From the NCBI RefSeq assembly GCF_000705555.1, contig NZ_JMQN01000040.1:310001-374000 (forward strand): a stretch of DNA of 64,000 bases, read 5' to 3'. Of the stretch, positions 49,307-58,053 are shown in pieces. A model generated the notes under the pieces. That model saw only the letters and a program-made list of their open reading frames with translations. It did not search any database and was not told the DNA's origin. The position numbers were made by a program, and so were the translations under genes. Within the stretch, counting starts at the first letter, position 1; each line of letters opens with the position of its first letter. Source of the DNA: Marinobacterium lacunae. Its GTDB lineage: Bacteria; Pseudomonadota; Gammaproteobacteria; Pseudomonadales; Balneatricaceae.

Positions 49307-49589
49307 CTATTTTTTCAAAAAACTCAACAAAACAATTACATGGTCATTATTAAGCACTGAAATGAGACGTCCTCCATTCCAAGCAGAGCTCAGATATTCA
49401 TCGAATATCATATGCATCGCGTCAGTGTGTAAAAACATGAAATGCGCCTCCAGGATCCTCTGGCGACTCGTCGAAGCCTCCACGAACTCTGCACCCTTAG
49501 GCACTGTAATCACCGTCCGCGATCGTAATCGATGTAGCACAAGAAACGCCTAAGACGGTGAAAACCAGAATTCGTATGCTCAATTTCAT
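49307..49589 (-). pseudogene. Possible decayed secreted-protein gene
   Basis: On the minus strand an ATG at 49589 after AGAGG opens a 30-codon frame that looks like a signal peptide (MKLSIRILVFTVLGVSCA) and stops at 49497. A second frame, shifted by one base, overlaps it and continues from about 49540 to 49307 without a start of its own. The pattern suggests one short secreted protein broken by a frameshift. No family is recognised, and the stretch lies in the AT-rich patch 48440-49600. It may equally be non-coding. Confidence 0.25.
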
Positions 49590-49680
49590 GCACCTCTATT
49601 CTTTCGCTGTTTGTAGCTGACCCTGTGGCGCCACACTCGCGGCCGACGCTTGCAGGGTCCCCAGGCCAGCAACAAGGGGA

Positions 49681-50484
49681 TTAGCTTCCCAACAAAAGCT
49701 TGTCATTGTCGAGCTCTTCGCCATCGGGACGGATCTGCGCAAACAGGTTGAGCAGATCCTTGACGCCGTAGCGGCTGCGCTCCTCACCGGCCAGATCGAA
49801 GGCAACCTGCCCCTCATGCATCATGATGGTCCGGGTGCCGTGATCGAGTGCCTGGCGCATGGAGTGCGTCACCATCAGCACCGTGAGCTTTTTCTCCGCC
49901 ACGATCTGGTCGGTGATATCCATCACCAGCGCGGCGGTTTTCGGATCCAGCGCCGCGGTGTGCTCATCCAGCAGCAGGATCTTGCTCGGCTGCAGTGCCG
50001 ACATCAGCAGACTGACCGACTGACGCTGGCCACCGGAGAGCAGCCCCATCTTGGCATCGAGGCGATCCTCAAGGCCCAGATTGAGGCGGGACAGCTGCTC
50101 GCGGAACAGCTTGCGCAGGTGCTCGTTCAGCGCCAGCGTCAAACCACCGCGGTTGCCGCGACCGTACGCCAGCGCCATGTTCTCCTCGATGGTCATGTTG
50201 CCGCAGGTACCGGCCAGCGGATCCTGAAACACGCGAGCCACATCGCGGGTGCGGGCGGGTGCCGACAACGCGGTCACATCGCGGTCATCGAAGTAGAGCC
50301 GTCCGGCGCTGCTGCGGATATCACCGGCAATGGTGTTCAGCAGTGTGGATTTACCGGCACCGTTGGAACCGATAACGGTGACAAATTCACCCTGCGGAAT
50401 GGTCAGATTCACCCCGCGCAGGGCGCGCTTTTCAGTGGCCTGACCGGCGTTAAAGGTGACTTTCAGATGTTCACAACGGATCAT
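49681..50484 (-). CDS. ABC transporter ATP-binding protein (TrpZ-like, aromatic amino acid type)
   Basis: A 267-residue ABC ATPase. Walker A GSNGAGKST, signature LSGGQRQS, Walker B ILLLDEHTAALDP and the switch His in MVTHSMRQA are intact. The start ATG at 50484 overlaps the permease stop by 4 bases and follows GAGG; the longer frame is rejected. It closes a five-gene minus-strand operon: aminotransferase, dehydrogenase, binding protein, permease, ATPase. The family (with PF04392-type receptors) is best known from TrpXYZ tryptophan uptake. Confidence 0.93.
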   Translation of the reverse strand: MIRCEHLKVTFNAGQATEKRALRGVNLTIPQGEFVTVIGSNGAGKSTLLNTIAGDIRSSAGRLYFDDRDVTALSAPARTRDVARVFQDPLAGTCGNMTIEENMALAYGRGNRGGLTLALNEHLRKLFREQLSRLNLGLEDRLDAKMGLLSGGQRQSVSLLMSALQPSKILLLDEHTAALDPKTAALVMDITDQIVAEKKLTVLMVTHSMRQALDHGTRTIMMHEGQVAFDLAGEERSRYGVKDLLNLFAQIRPDGEELDNDKLLLGS

Positions 50485-51386
50485 GCGGCACCTCCCTGAG
50501 CGGCCTTGCGCGCTTTCCATTCACGGCGGAACTGCGGCAGGATCAGTGCCAGCCCCACCAGTACGGCGGTAATCAGGTTAAGGTCAGAGGTGGTGAAGCC
50601 CAGGAAGTCGGCGTTCAGGGCCGCCGAGACCGCCAGACGGTAGAGCAGCGAGCCGAGGATGCAGCTGAACACAATCACCAGCATTGAGCGGCTGTTGAAC
50701 AGACTCTCGCCGACAATCACCGCCGCCAGACCCACCACGATGGTGCCGATACCCATGGTTGAGTCGGCAAAACCGTTGGTCTGGGCGAACAGCGCACCGG
50801 CCAGTGCAACCAGACCGTTGGACAGGGCAAGACCTGCGAAGATCTTCTCCTTGATCACTATGCCGTTGGCCTGCGCCATGCGCGGGTTGGCACCGGTGGC
50901 GCGCATCGCCAGCCCGTACTGAGTGTTAAGAAACCACGCGATCAGCAGACCGATGGCGATCACCACCACCGCAACAAAGATCAGCGTCATGTACATGTTG
51001 GGGATGCCCAGCGCCTCGAAAGGCGTCAGCACCGTCTGCTCGGAGATCAGCGCCAGATTGGGTTTGCCCATGATCCGAAGGTTGATGGTATACAGCGCCG
51101 TCATGGTCAGGATACTGGCCAGCAGGTGCAGTATGTTGAAGCGCAGGTTAAGCCAGGCCGTGACCACACCGGCCACGGCACCGCCAAGTGCGGCGCAGAT
51201 AGTCGCCAGATAGGGGTTAAACCCGGCGATGATCAGGGCCGCGCACAGCGCCGCCCCCATCGTAAAACTGCCATCGACAGTCAGGTCGGGAAAATCGAGC
51301 ACCCGGAAGGTCAGGTATACACCGACCGCTACAAGACCGAAGATAAACCCGATCTCAAGTGTGCCCAGAAACGAGAATAGAGACAT
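50481..51386 (-). CDS. ABC transporter permease (TrpY-like)
   Basis: A 301-residue permease with about eight hydrophobic helices of the branched-chain amino-acid/LivH-like class (VYLTFRVLDFPDLTVDGSFT near the start, ATGANPRMAQANGI in the coupling region). It forms the membrane channel with the ATPase. Seventeen bases after the binding-protein gene and overlapping the ATPase gene. Confidence 0.92.
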   Translation of the reverse strand: MSLFSFLGTLEIGFIFGLVAVGVYLTFRVLDFPDLTVDGSFTMGAALCAALIIAGFNPYLATICAALGGAVAGVVTAWLNLRFNILHLLASILTMTALYTINLRIMGKPNLALISEQTVLTPFEALGIPNMYMTLIFVAVVVIAIGLLIAWFLNTQYGLAMRATGANPRMAQANGIVIKEKIFAGLALSNGLVALAGALFAQTNGFADSTMGIGTIVVGLAAVIVGESLFNSRSMLVIVFSCILGSLLYRLAVSAALNADFLGFTTSDLNLITAVLVGLALILPQFRREWKARKAAQGGAA

Positions 51387-51403
51387 GGGGATAGACCTCG
51401 TCT

Positions 51404-52375
51404 TTACTGAATCACCTTGGTGGTGCGTTTAAGCACGGACTGCGGAATCTCCACACCCATGCGTCCAGCCATGGTGGTGTTCACGTACAGATCAGACCCC
51501 ACCGCGACACGCACCGGAATATCACCGGCCTTCTCGCCCTTGAGAATGCGCACCACAACAGCGCCGGTCTGGCGACCGATATCGTGGTAGTTAAAGCCAA
51601 GAGCCGCCACCGCACCGCGCTCTACAGAGCCGGTATCACCGGAGAACACCGGAATTTTGGCGTCGATGCCCACCTTCACCACCGACTCAAGCGCGGTGAG
51701 AATGGTGTTGTCGGTCGGACAGTAGATCGCATCGACAGCGCCGATAAGCTTCTGCGTGGCCATCATCACATCGGAGGATTTCGGTGCCGGTGCCTCGACG
51801 ATCTCGATGCCGATTTTGGCGGCCTCCTCCTTCAACAGCGCGACGATCGCAACCGCATTGGGCTCACCCGGGTTGTAAGGCACACCGAGCGTTTTCAGGT
51901 TCGGCAGGAATTCGCGGATCAGCCCCAGATGCTGGGTAACCGGGGTCATGTCAGAGAGCCCCGTCACGTTCTTACCCGGTGCTTCGTAGTTGGACACGAG
52001 CTTGGCCGAAAGCGGATCGGTCACGGCGGAGAACACCACCGGAATATCGCGGGTGGCGCTGACCAGACTCTGCGCCGACGGCGTGGAGATACCGACGATT
52101 ACATCGGGCGCTTCGCCCACCAGCTTGCGGGCGATCTGTGCGGCCATCGCCGGGTTGCCCTGGGCGCTTTCGTAGGTGAACTTCAGGTCATCGCCGCTGA
52201 AGCCGTTCTCTTCCAGTGTCTGTTTGATGCCGTCACGCACCGCATCCAGTGCCGGATGCTCGACGATGGCCGTGGTGGCCACAAACACAGGTGCGGCCTG
52301 TGCGGCCGAGAGTGTCAGGGTGGTCGCGGCAACGGCAGCGGTCAGCAGCTTCTTCAGATTCAGTGTGGGTTTCAT
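51404..52375 (-). CDS. ABC transporter substrate-binding protein (TrpX-like, PF04392)
   Basis: A 323-residue periplasmic binding protein. Signal peptide LLTAAVAATTLTLSAAQAA; DVIVGISTPSAQSL and PVVFSAVTDPLSAKLV are typical of the ABC_sub_bind (TrpX/YtbQ) family that binds tryptophan, tyrosine or phenylalanine. The ATG at 52375 has GGAG eight bases upstream; a GTG at 52384 is the alternative. Context of aromatic aminotransferase and Leu/Phe-type dehydrogenase supports an aromatic amino acid ligand. Confidence 0.92.
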   Translation of the reverse strand: MKPTLNLKKLLTAAVAATTLTLSAAQAAPVFVATTAIVEHPALDAVRDGIKQTLEENGFSGDDLKFTYESAQGNPAMAAQIARKLVGEAPDVIVGISTPSAQSLVSATRDIPVVFSAVTDPLSAKLVSNYEAPGKNVTGLSDMTPVTQHLGLIREFLPNLKTLGVPYNPGEPNAVAIVALLKEEAAKIGIEIVEAPAPKSSDVMMATQKLIGAVDAIYCPTDNTILTALESVVKVGIDAKIPVFSGDTGSVERGAVAALGFNYHDIGRQTGAVVVRILKGEKAGDIPVRVAVGSDLYVNTTMAGRMGVEIPQSVLKRTTKVIQ

Positions 52376-52429
52376 GGATAGCACTCCGGTTAGTTATGTT
52401 TATTCAGGTTGTGCAGTCATCGGTTAGGG

Positions 52430-53491
52430 TCAGGCCGCGGCGCGTGGCTGACAGGCATCGAAGCCCGCTATCCGCTCCGCCCCGATCAGGTCGGCGGCAT
52501 GACTGGTGGCAATGGCGCGCTCATCGGCCAGGGTGAACACCTCATCAAGGGTCACGGCGATCTCATTAACCTTGTTCCAGACCCAAGCGTCGTCGCTCTT
52601 TTCCAGATCGCCGGCAACCGCCAGCAGCCCGCCGCAGTTGACGATGTAGTCCGGTACATAGAGCACGCCACGACGGGCCAGCTCGACACCGTGATGGGGT
52701 TTGGTCAGCTGGTTATTGGCGGCACCGGCCACGATATCGGCCTGAATCTGGCCGATGCTGTCATCGTTAATCACCATGCCCAGCGCGCAGGGGCTGTAGA
52801 TATCCACAGGCTGAGCATGGATCACGGCAGGATCGACAATCTCGATGCCAAGGCTGCTGCGGGCACGCTCTACGGCGTCCGCCTGCACTTCAGCGGCCAC
52901 CACCTGTGCGCCACGCTCCAGCAGCAGCTCGACCAGTTTGAAGCCCACCTTGCCAAGGCCCTGAACGGCCACGCGACGCCCGCTCAGGTCATCACTGCCG
53001 TAACGGTGACGGGCCGCTGCCAGAATGGAGGTCAGTACGCCGTAGGCGGTCACCAGATCCGGTGCCAGCCCGGCGCGTCCGCCCAGGTGAGCGGTGCGCT
53101 CGGCCATAACTTCCACATCATCGGCACTGAGGCCCACATCGACACCGGTTTTCACCTTGCCACCGAGGCTTTCGACAAAATCGCCCATGGCCAGAAAAGT
53201 GGCGCGGCGGTCAATCGTCTCGGGGTTGGCGATCATCACCGATTTGGAGCCACCGTAATCGAGCCCGGCCAGCACCGACTTGTAGGTCATACCGCGGGAC
53301 AGGCGCAGCACATCGGTGAACGCTTCCTGTGCATCGGCATAGTTGCGAAGGCGACAGCCGCCCACAGCGGGCTTGCCGTTCCAGGCCCGGTGCACGGCGG
53401 TAATCGCCTTGAGTCCGGTTGCCTCGTCAAAGTGCATGTACACGTTCACGTGGTTGTCGAACTCGGGATGATCAAACAGGACAGTATTCAT
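52430..53491 (-). CDS. Leu/Phe/Val-type amino acid dehydrogenase
   Basis: A 353-residue NAD-dependent Glu/Leu/Phe/Val dehydrogenase that reversibly deaminates an amino acid to its 2-oxo acid. Catalytic lysines are K71 (GMTYKSVLAGLDYG) and K83 (GGSKSVM); the cofactor motif is VQGLGKVGF. Leucine and phenylalanine dehydrogenases cannot be separated safely by eye. Three bases after an aromatic aminotransferase gene and 54 before the TrpX-like gene, which leans towards phenylalanine. Confidence 0.92.
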   Translation of the reverse strand: MNTVLFDHPEFDNHVNVYMHFDEATGLKAITAVHRAWNGKPAVGGCRLRNYADAQEAFTDVLRLSRGMTYKSVLAGLDYGGSKSVMIANPETIDRRATFLAMGDFVESLGGKVKTGVDVGLSADDVEVMAERTAHLGGRAGLAPDLVTAYGVLTSILAAARHRYGSDDLSGRRVAVQGLGKVGFKLVELLLERGAQVVAAEVQADAVERARSSLGIEIVDPAVIHAQPVDIYSPCALGMVINDDSIGQIQADIVAGAANNQLTKPHHGVELARRGVLYVPDYIVNCGGLLAVAGDLEKSDDAWVWNKVNEIAVTLDEVFTLADERAIATSHAADLIGAERIAGFDACQPRAAA

Positions 53492-53494
53492 GGA

Positions 53495-54739
53495 TCAGAT
53501 CTCCACTGCTTTTCTTGTATCGGAGGAGGTGCGCTTTACAAACGATGTGCCGACGGTTTGCGCCAGCGCATCAACGAAGTAATCGACGGAGCGATTGCTC
53601 AGCCCCGCCAGATTGAAACGGCCAGAATCGACCAGATAGATGCTGTACTGCTTGCGCAGCGCCACCACCTGCTCGCGGGCGATGCCCAAGAAGGAGAACA
53701 TGCCGCGCTGGTGGCGAATATGGCGGAAATCCCCGGCTACACCCGCGTGCTCCAGACGGTCAACCAACTGATGGCGCAGGTAACGGATCCGCTCGCGCAT
53801 GGCATTGAGTTCACTCATCCACAGGGCATTCAGGCGCGGGTCGTCCAGAATGGTTTCCACCACCGCCCCACCGTGGGCAGGCGGCATGGAGTAGTGGCTG
53901 CGGATACGGCTGAACAACTGACCACCGGCACGCTCGGTCTGCGAGGCGGTGCGCCCAATCAGGAACAGCGCGCCGGTGCGCTCACGGTAGAGGCCAAAGT
54001 TCTTCGAGCAGGAGGTTGCTACCATCATCTCCGGCAGGTAATCGGCCAGATAACGCACGCCGTAGGCGTCTTCATCCAGCCCCTCGCCGAGGCCCTGATA
54101 GGCGATATCGACAAACGGCATCAGGCCACGGCGTTCGATCAGCTCGGCCAGCGCCCGCCACTGCGCCGGTTCCAGATCGGCACCGGTCGGGTTATGGCAG
54201 CAACCGTGCAGCAGCACAATGTCGCCCGCCTCTGCCCGGTTGAGCGTATCGATCATCTCGCTAAAGCGGATGGTGCGCTGCTCAGCGTCGTAATAGGGGT
54301 ATTCGCGGATCTCAAGGCCTGCGCCTGCAAGCAGTGGGCGGTGGTTAGCCCAGGTCGGATCGCTCACCCAGATACGCCCGGTGGGGCTGCACGAGGCCAA
54401 CAACTCGGCACCGATGCGCAAGGCACCGCAGCCACCCGGCGTCTGCGCAGATACCACGCGTTGCTCGCGAATAACTGTGTGATCGCCGCCGAATACCAGC
54501 TGAGCCATCAGGCGGTTGAAGCCCTCGCTTCCTGCAGGGCCGATATAGCTTTTGCTGGTTTCATGCGCCAGCAACAATCGTTCGGCACTGGACACCGCCT
54601 GCATGATCGGCGTCTTCCCTTGCTCATCCTTGTACACACCAATGCCGAGATCGAGCTTGTTCGGGTGCGTGTCGCACCGATAACGCGCCATCAGCGCCAG
54701 AATCGGATCTTCGGCTACGGGTTGCAGCTTTTCGTACAT
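53495..54739 (-). CDS. Aromatic amino acid aminotransferase (TyrB/AspC family)
   Basis: A 414-residue class-I PLP aminotransferase. PLP Lys is K246 in ATSCSKNFGLYRER, with N183 (CHNPTGAD), D211 and Y214 (VDIAYQGLG). The C-terminal Arg lies in the RFNLAGLS segment. Family members move amino groups between Asp/Tyr/Phe and 2-oxoglutarate. It starts the minus-strand operon with the dehydrogenase and the ABC transporter. Confidence 0.93.
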   Translation of the reverse strand: MYEKLQPVAEDPILALMARYRCDTHPNKLDLGIGVYKDEQGKTPIMQAVSSAERLLLAHETSKSYIGPAGSEGFNRLMAQLVFGGDHTVIREQRVVSAQTPGGCGALRIGAELLASCSPTGRIWVSDPTWANHRPLLAGAGLEIREYPYYDAEQRTIRFSEMIDTLNRAEAGDIVLLHGCCHNPTGADLEPAQWRALAELIERRGLMPFVDIAYQGLGEGLDEDAYGVRYLADYLPEMMVATSCSKNFGLYRERTGALFLIGRTASQTERAGGQLFSRIRSHYSMPPAHGGAVVETILDDPRLNALWMSELNAMRERIRYLRHQLVDRLEHAGVAGDFRHIRHQRGMFSFLGIAREQVVALRKQYSIYLVDSGRFNLAGLSNRSVDYFVDALAQTVGTSFVKRTSSDTRKAVEI

Positions 54740-54841
54740 CGAAAGTCCACCTTAGATCTGCACGGCCCTCAGGCTGCGACGATGCCGCCGCGCCGCCATG
54801 CTCGGATTGAATGGGAGTTGGTAATATCAGATGTCCGGCGG

Positions 54842-55000
54842 TCAGTAGCCCGGCGGAGCGCTGAAGAGTCGGGCGTAGACAATCTCGCCGCGGGGGTTCA
54901 GCTCAGAGAAGGTAAAGGAGCGTGCGGGGAGAGCGCATAGCGCCAGACCACACAGGTCACTGGATGACAACTGGATTGAAGGGGATCTATCGCGGTTCAT
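54842..55000 (-). CDS. Possible 52-residue small protein
   Basis: An ATG at 55000 with GAGG six bases upstream opens a 52-codon frame ending in TGA at 54842. The product is neutral, has two cysteines in LCGLALCAL, and ends in FSAPPGY. No family is recognised. It lies 102 bases upstream of the aminotransferase gene on the same strand. It is not rich in Phe, Tyr or Trp codons, so an attenuator leader is unlikely. The rest of 54740-55229 shows nothing else convincing. Confidence 0.35.
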   Translation of the reverse strand: MNRDRSPSIQLSSSDLCGLALCALPARSFTFSELNPRGEIVYARLFSAPPGY

Positions 55001-55229
55001 TCCGCACCTCAGCATGACTTTCTTATTGTTATGCCAACCGCAGTTGATTGCTCCGCGGATTGGTCAGGCTGCAAACCAGTCTATCCCTTTCATTGCGAAA
55101 GGTGCTTAGAAGTTCAATGACATTACCGTCACGAATTAAAAGACTCTTCGACCAATAACCCTTTAACGAAAGAATCTTTACTTCAAGCACCGTATGGTGA
55201 AGAGATAACCGCAATCAGCACAGTGCCAC

Positions 55230-55279
55230 TTGCCTCACAGCCGCCTTAGCCAATATTATGTAACCAGTTACGTAATTAC
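55230..55279 (+). promoter_or_regulatory. Promoter and operator-like repeats before the MarR-GNAT gene
   Basis: TTGCCT, 18-base spacer, TATTAT is followed at once by GTAAC-CA-GTTAC (55260-55271) and the palindrome GTAATTAC (55272-55279), which sit where a MarR-type protein would block the start of transcription. Autorepression is inferred. Confidence 0.5.
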
Positions 55280-55305
55280 TTACAAAGCCGAGATACACAC
55301 CCCTC

Positions 55306-56265
55306 ATGGATCAAATGCAGAGCTTTGGCAGCCTGTCGCTGGGCAGCCGGTTACGGCGGCTTTCCGACCGGCTGGTCGCCGATGTGGTCGATATCTACAA
55401 GTCGCAGGATGTGGAGCTGAACCCCACCTTCTTCCCTCTGTTCAACCTGCTGTACCGACAAGGGGCCATGTCGGTCACCGAGGCGGCGGACCTGCTGGGT
55501 GTGACCCATCCGGCGATCAGCAAGATCGCCCGCAAGATGCTCTCCGAACAGTGGCTGAGCAAAACCACCGACCCCAGCGACGAGCGCCGCCAGTTACTGG
55601 CGCTGAGCGAGCGCAGCCACCAACTGCTGACACGCATCAAGCCGATCTGGCGGCAGATACAGACACATCTCGATGCGATGATGGCGCTTCAGCAGCACCC
55701 ACTGCTGGCCGCGCTGGACGAATTCGAGACACAGCTGGAACAGCAGGGCTTCAAGGCGCCGGTGCTGGCGGCATTGGCCGACGTTCAACCCTGCACCGAG
55801 ATTGAGATCCTCGGCTGGGACAGCCAGCTGCGCGATCACTTTCGTGACCTGAATCTGGCCTGGCTCAACCGCTATTTCAATGGCGAACTGACCAAGCAGG
55901 ACGAACAGGCCCTGTACAACCCTGAAGGACATTATCTGTCACGCGGCGGCTATATCTGGTTCGCCCGCGCAGGCGGAAAAATCGTGGGTTGCTGCGCACT
56001 GGCACGAAAAGATGATCAGCGTTTCGAGATATCGAAGATGGGCGTTGACAAGAGCTGTCAGGGTCAGGGCGTCGGCCGCCGGCTGATGCTCACGGCGCTC
56101 TCCAAGGCGCGGGAACTGGGCGCGAGCGAAGTCTATCTGGAGAGCGCTACCCTGCTGGAGCGGGCGATCAACCTCTACCGTAACCTGGGTTTCCGCGCGG
56201 TGCCCCACCCCGATGGCCAGTCGAGCTATCCGCGCTCGGATATCTACATGACGCTGACGCTTTAA
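55306..56265 (+). CDS. MarR-type regulator fused to a GNAT N-acetyltransferase
   Basis: A 319-residue fusion. Residues 1-150 are a winged-helix MarR domain (MSVTEAADLLGVTHPAISKI, then DERRQLLALSERS in the wing). Residues about 165-319 are a GNAT domain with the acetyl-CoA loop CQGQGVGRRLM and LYRNLGFRAVPH. The architecture is known in many bacteria, but the acetyl acceptor is usually unknown. It stands 39 bases before azlCD on the same strand, so an amino-acid-related signal is possible. Confidence 0.9.
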   Translation: MDQMQSFGSLSLGSRLRRLSDRLVADVVDIYKSQDVELNPTFFPLFNLLYRQGAMSVTEAADLLGVTHPAISKIARKMLSEQWLSKTTDPSDERRQLLALSERSHQLLTRIKPIWRQIQTHLDAMMALQQHPLLAALDEFETQLEQQGFKAPVLAALADVQPCTEIEILGWDSQLRDHFRDLNLAWLNRYFNGELTKQDEQALYNPEGHYLSRGGYIWFARAGGKIVGCCALARKDDQRFEISKMGVDKSCQGQGVGRRLMLTALSKARELGASEVYLESATLLERAINLYRNLGFRAVPHPDGQSSYPRSDIYMTLTL

Positions 56266-56304
56266 ACCTGGCTAACTCGATAACACCGATGGGCGGAGAG
56301 ACTG

Positions 56305-57078
56305 ATGTCCACTACCGAATTCCCCATGTCTGTCGCGCGCCGACAGGCGTTTCTGGCCGGTGCCAAGGCCACCATTCCGCTGATTGTCGGTGCCATCCCT
56401 TTTGGCATTCTGTTCGGCACACTGGCTGAACCGAGCGGCCTGTCGGCGCTGGGCGCGCTGGCCATGTCACTGATCGTATTTGCCGGCGCCAGCCAGTTTA
56501 TCGCGCTGGGCCTATTATCGGCGGGGGCTGCATTGCCGGTGATCATCGCCACAACGCTCGTGGTCAACCTGCGCCATATGCTCTACGCCGCCAACCTGGT
56601 GCCCAGGATTCGTCACCTGCCGCAGCGCTGGCGCATTCCCATGGCCTTTGGCCTAACCGACGAAACCTTCGCGGCGGTGAGCAGCCACTACCTGCAACAG
56701 GAAGACGATAAAGCGCTGCACTGGTTCTATCTGGGGTCATTTCTGGCCATGTACAGCAACTGGGTGTTCTGCACGGCCCTTGGCGTGGGCCTTGGCAAGA
56801 TGTTTCCCGACATGACCCGCTGGGGGCTGGACTTCGCCATGTCGGTCACCTTTATCGGCATGGTGGTGCCTTACCTGCGCAGCACACCCATGTGGACAGC
56901 AGTGATCGTATCCGGCGCGATGGCGATCGCCACCGCGGGCATGCCGCATAAGCTGGGGCTGATGGTCGCCGCCCTCTGCGGCATCGCCACCGGGCTCTCG
57001 CTGCAGTTGCTTAAGCGCCGCACGAGCGCAGAACAGGCTAATAGCGGAGTGGATAAATCAGAGGAGGCCGCACAATGA
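56305..57078 (+). CDS. azlC: AzlC family inner-membrane protein (branched-chain amino acid export)
   Basis: A 257-residue membrane protein with about seven helices. IPLIVGAIPFGILFGTLAEPSG and the LRHMLYAANLVPRIRHLP segment are the AzlC/YgaZ family hallmarks. With AzlD it exports branched-chain or related amino acids. It overlaps azlD by 4 bases. Confidence 0.93.
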   Translation: MSTTEFPMSVARRQAFLAGAKATIPLIVGAIPFGILFGTLAEPSGLSALGALAMSLIVFAGASQFIALGLLSAGAALPVIIATTLVVNLRHMLYAANLVPRIRHLPQRWRIPMAFGLTDETFAAVSSHYLQQEDDKALHWFYLGSFLAMYSNWVFCTALGVGLGKMFPDMTRWGLDFAMSVTFIGMVVPYLRSTPMWTAVIVSGAMAIATAGMPHKLGLMVAALCGIATGLSLQLLKRRTSAEQANSGVDKSEEAAQ

Positions 57079-57395
57079 ACGAAGTCGCGTTGATTTTCGG
57101 CATGTTCGTGGCCACCTTCAGCGTACGCTATCTGCTGTTCGCTGTGGCGGGCAGAGTACACTTCCCGCCCTGGCTCAACACTGCACTGGGCTTTGTGCCG
57201 CCCACGGTGCTCACGGCTATCGTCGCACCGGCTGTACTGATGCCCGAAGGCGAGCTTTGGCCGAGCCCTGCCAACCCCTGGCTGCTGGCCGCGCTGGTGG
57301 CGGTGGTGGTCGCACTGGTGCGGCGCGACCTGCTAACCACCATTCTGGTCGGGATGGCAGCCTTTATGCTGCTGCGTTTCGGTTTGGGCTTGTAG
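57075..57395 (+). CDS. azlD: AzlD family inner-membrane protein
   Basis: A 106-residue membrane protein with three to four helices, the small partner of AzlC. The GFVPPTVLTAIVAPAVLMP segment is typical. Translation is coupled to azlC by an ATGA overlap. It ends 11 bases from the converging lrp-type gene. Confidence 0.92.
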   Translation: MNEVALIFGMFVATFSVRYLLFAVAGRVHFPPWLNTALGFVPPTVLTAIVAPAVLMPEGELWPSPANPWLLAALVAVVVALVRRDLLTTILVGMAAFMLLRFGLGL

Positions 57396-57406
57396 GCACC
57401 AACGCA

Positions 57407-57865
57407 TCAGCCGATCGGCAGGGTGGTCTCGTTTTTCAGCTCGCGCAGCGCAAAATGGGACTGCACCTGCCCCACCCCTTCCAGGGTAAAGATCTTTTCG
57501 TTGATGAACTGATCGTAGCTTTGGATATCCGCCACCACCACATGGATCATGAAGTCCGCATCGCCGGTAATCGCAAAAAACTGCAGCACCTCCGGATAGG
57601 AGCTGACGGTATCCTCAAACAGCTTCTTGCTGTCGGCATCGTGCCGTAACAGCGAAACCGTCAGGATCGCCCTCAACCCCCGCGCCACCTTGGATGCATC
57701 AAGCAACGCCGTGTACTGACGGATCACCCCCGCCTCCTCCAGCGCTTTGACCCGACGCCAGGTGGCCGCCGATGACAGGCCGATCTTTTCGGCCAGCTGC
57801 TGGTTGGTAATGCGCCCATCCGCCTGCAGCGTGTTCAGGATCTTGCGGTCATAGGAATCGAACAT
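57407..57865 (-). CDS. Lrp/AsnC family regulator (BkdR-like)
   Basis: A 152-residue feast/famine regulator. The HTH is in ITNQQLAEKIGLSSAATWRRVKALEEAG and the RAM effector domain follows (about residues 65-140, FAITGDADFMIHVVV). It is divergent from the fused 2-oxo acid dehydrogenase gene, the arrangement of BkdR and the bkd operon in pseudomonads, so it probably activates that operon in response to branched-chain or aromatic amino acids. Confidence 0.92.
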   Translation of the reverse strand: MFDSYDRKILNTLQADGRITNQQLAEKIGLSSAATWRRVKALEEAGVIRQYTALLDASKVARGLRAILTVSLLRHDADSKKLFEDTVSSYPEVLQFFAITGDADFMIHVVVADIQSYDQFINEKIFTLEGVGQVQSHFALRELKNETTLPIG

Positions 57866-58053
57866 GGCGGCACCTTGTGAAATATTCTTTCTTATAGTTA
57901 GAGATCAAAAGAATACTCTTTCTATATTCATAAAATCCACCGAATAATAGAAAGCTCATTTCGCGATCTCTGGCGTAGCATTTTCTCACCTGAATAAGCG
58001 TTTCGCTTAGCACAACAAAAACAAACCTGTACAAGCAGGATCAGGAGACAACT
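57866..58053. promoter_or_regulatory. Divergent control region with phased Lrp-like sites
   Basis: An AT-rich gap. TTCTTTCTTATAG (57885-57897) and CTCTTTCTATAT (57916-57927) start 31 bases apart, three helical turns, and an inverted copy AATAATAGAAAG lies at 57943-57954. Arrays of weak repeats of this kind are usual Lrp-type binding regions. Promoters could not be fixed. Confidence 0.4.

Noticed and set aside
52409-54940. Very long open frame (843 codons) on the plus strand
   Set aside because: It is antisense to the aminotransferase and dehydrogenase genes, which have complete family motifs. Open antisense frames of this kind are common in GC-rich codon usage. No motif or signal is visible in it.
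55029-55214. 61-codon minus-strand frame in the gap before the MarR-GNAT gene
   Set aside because: No ribosome-binding site and no family signal. Its upstream end overlaps the promoter region of the opposite gene.
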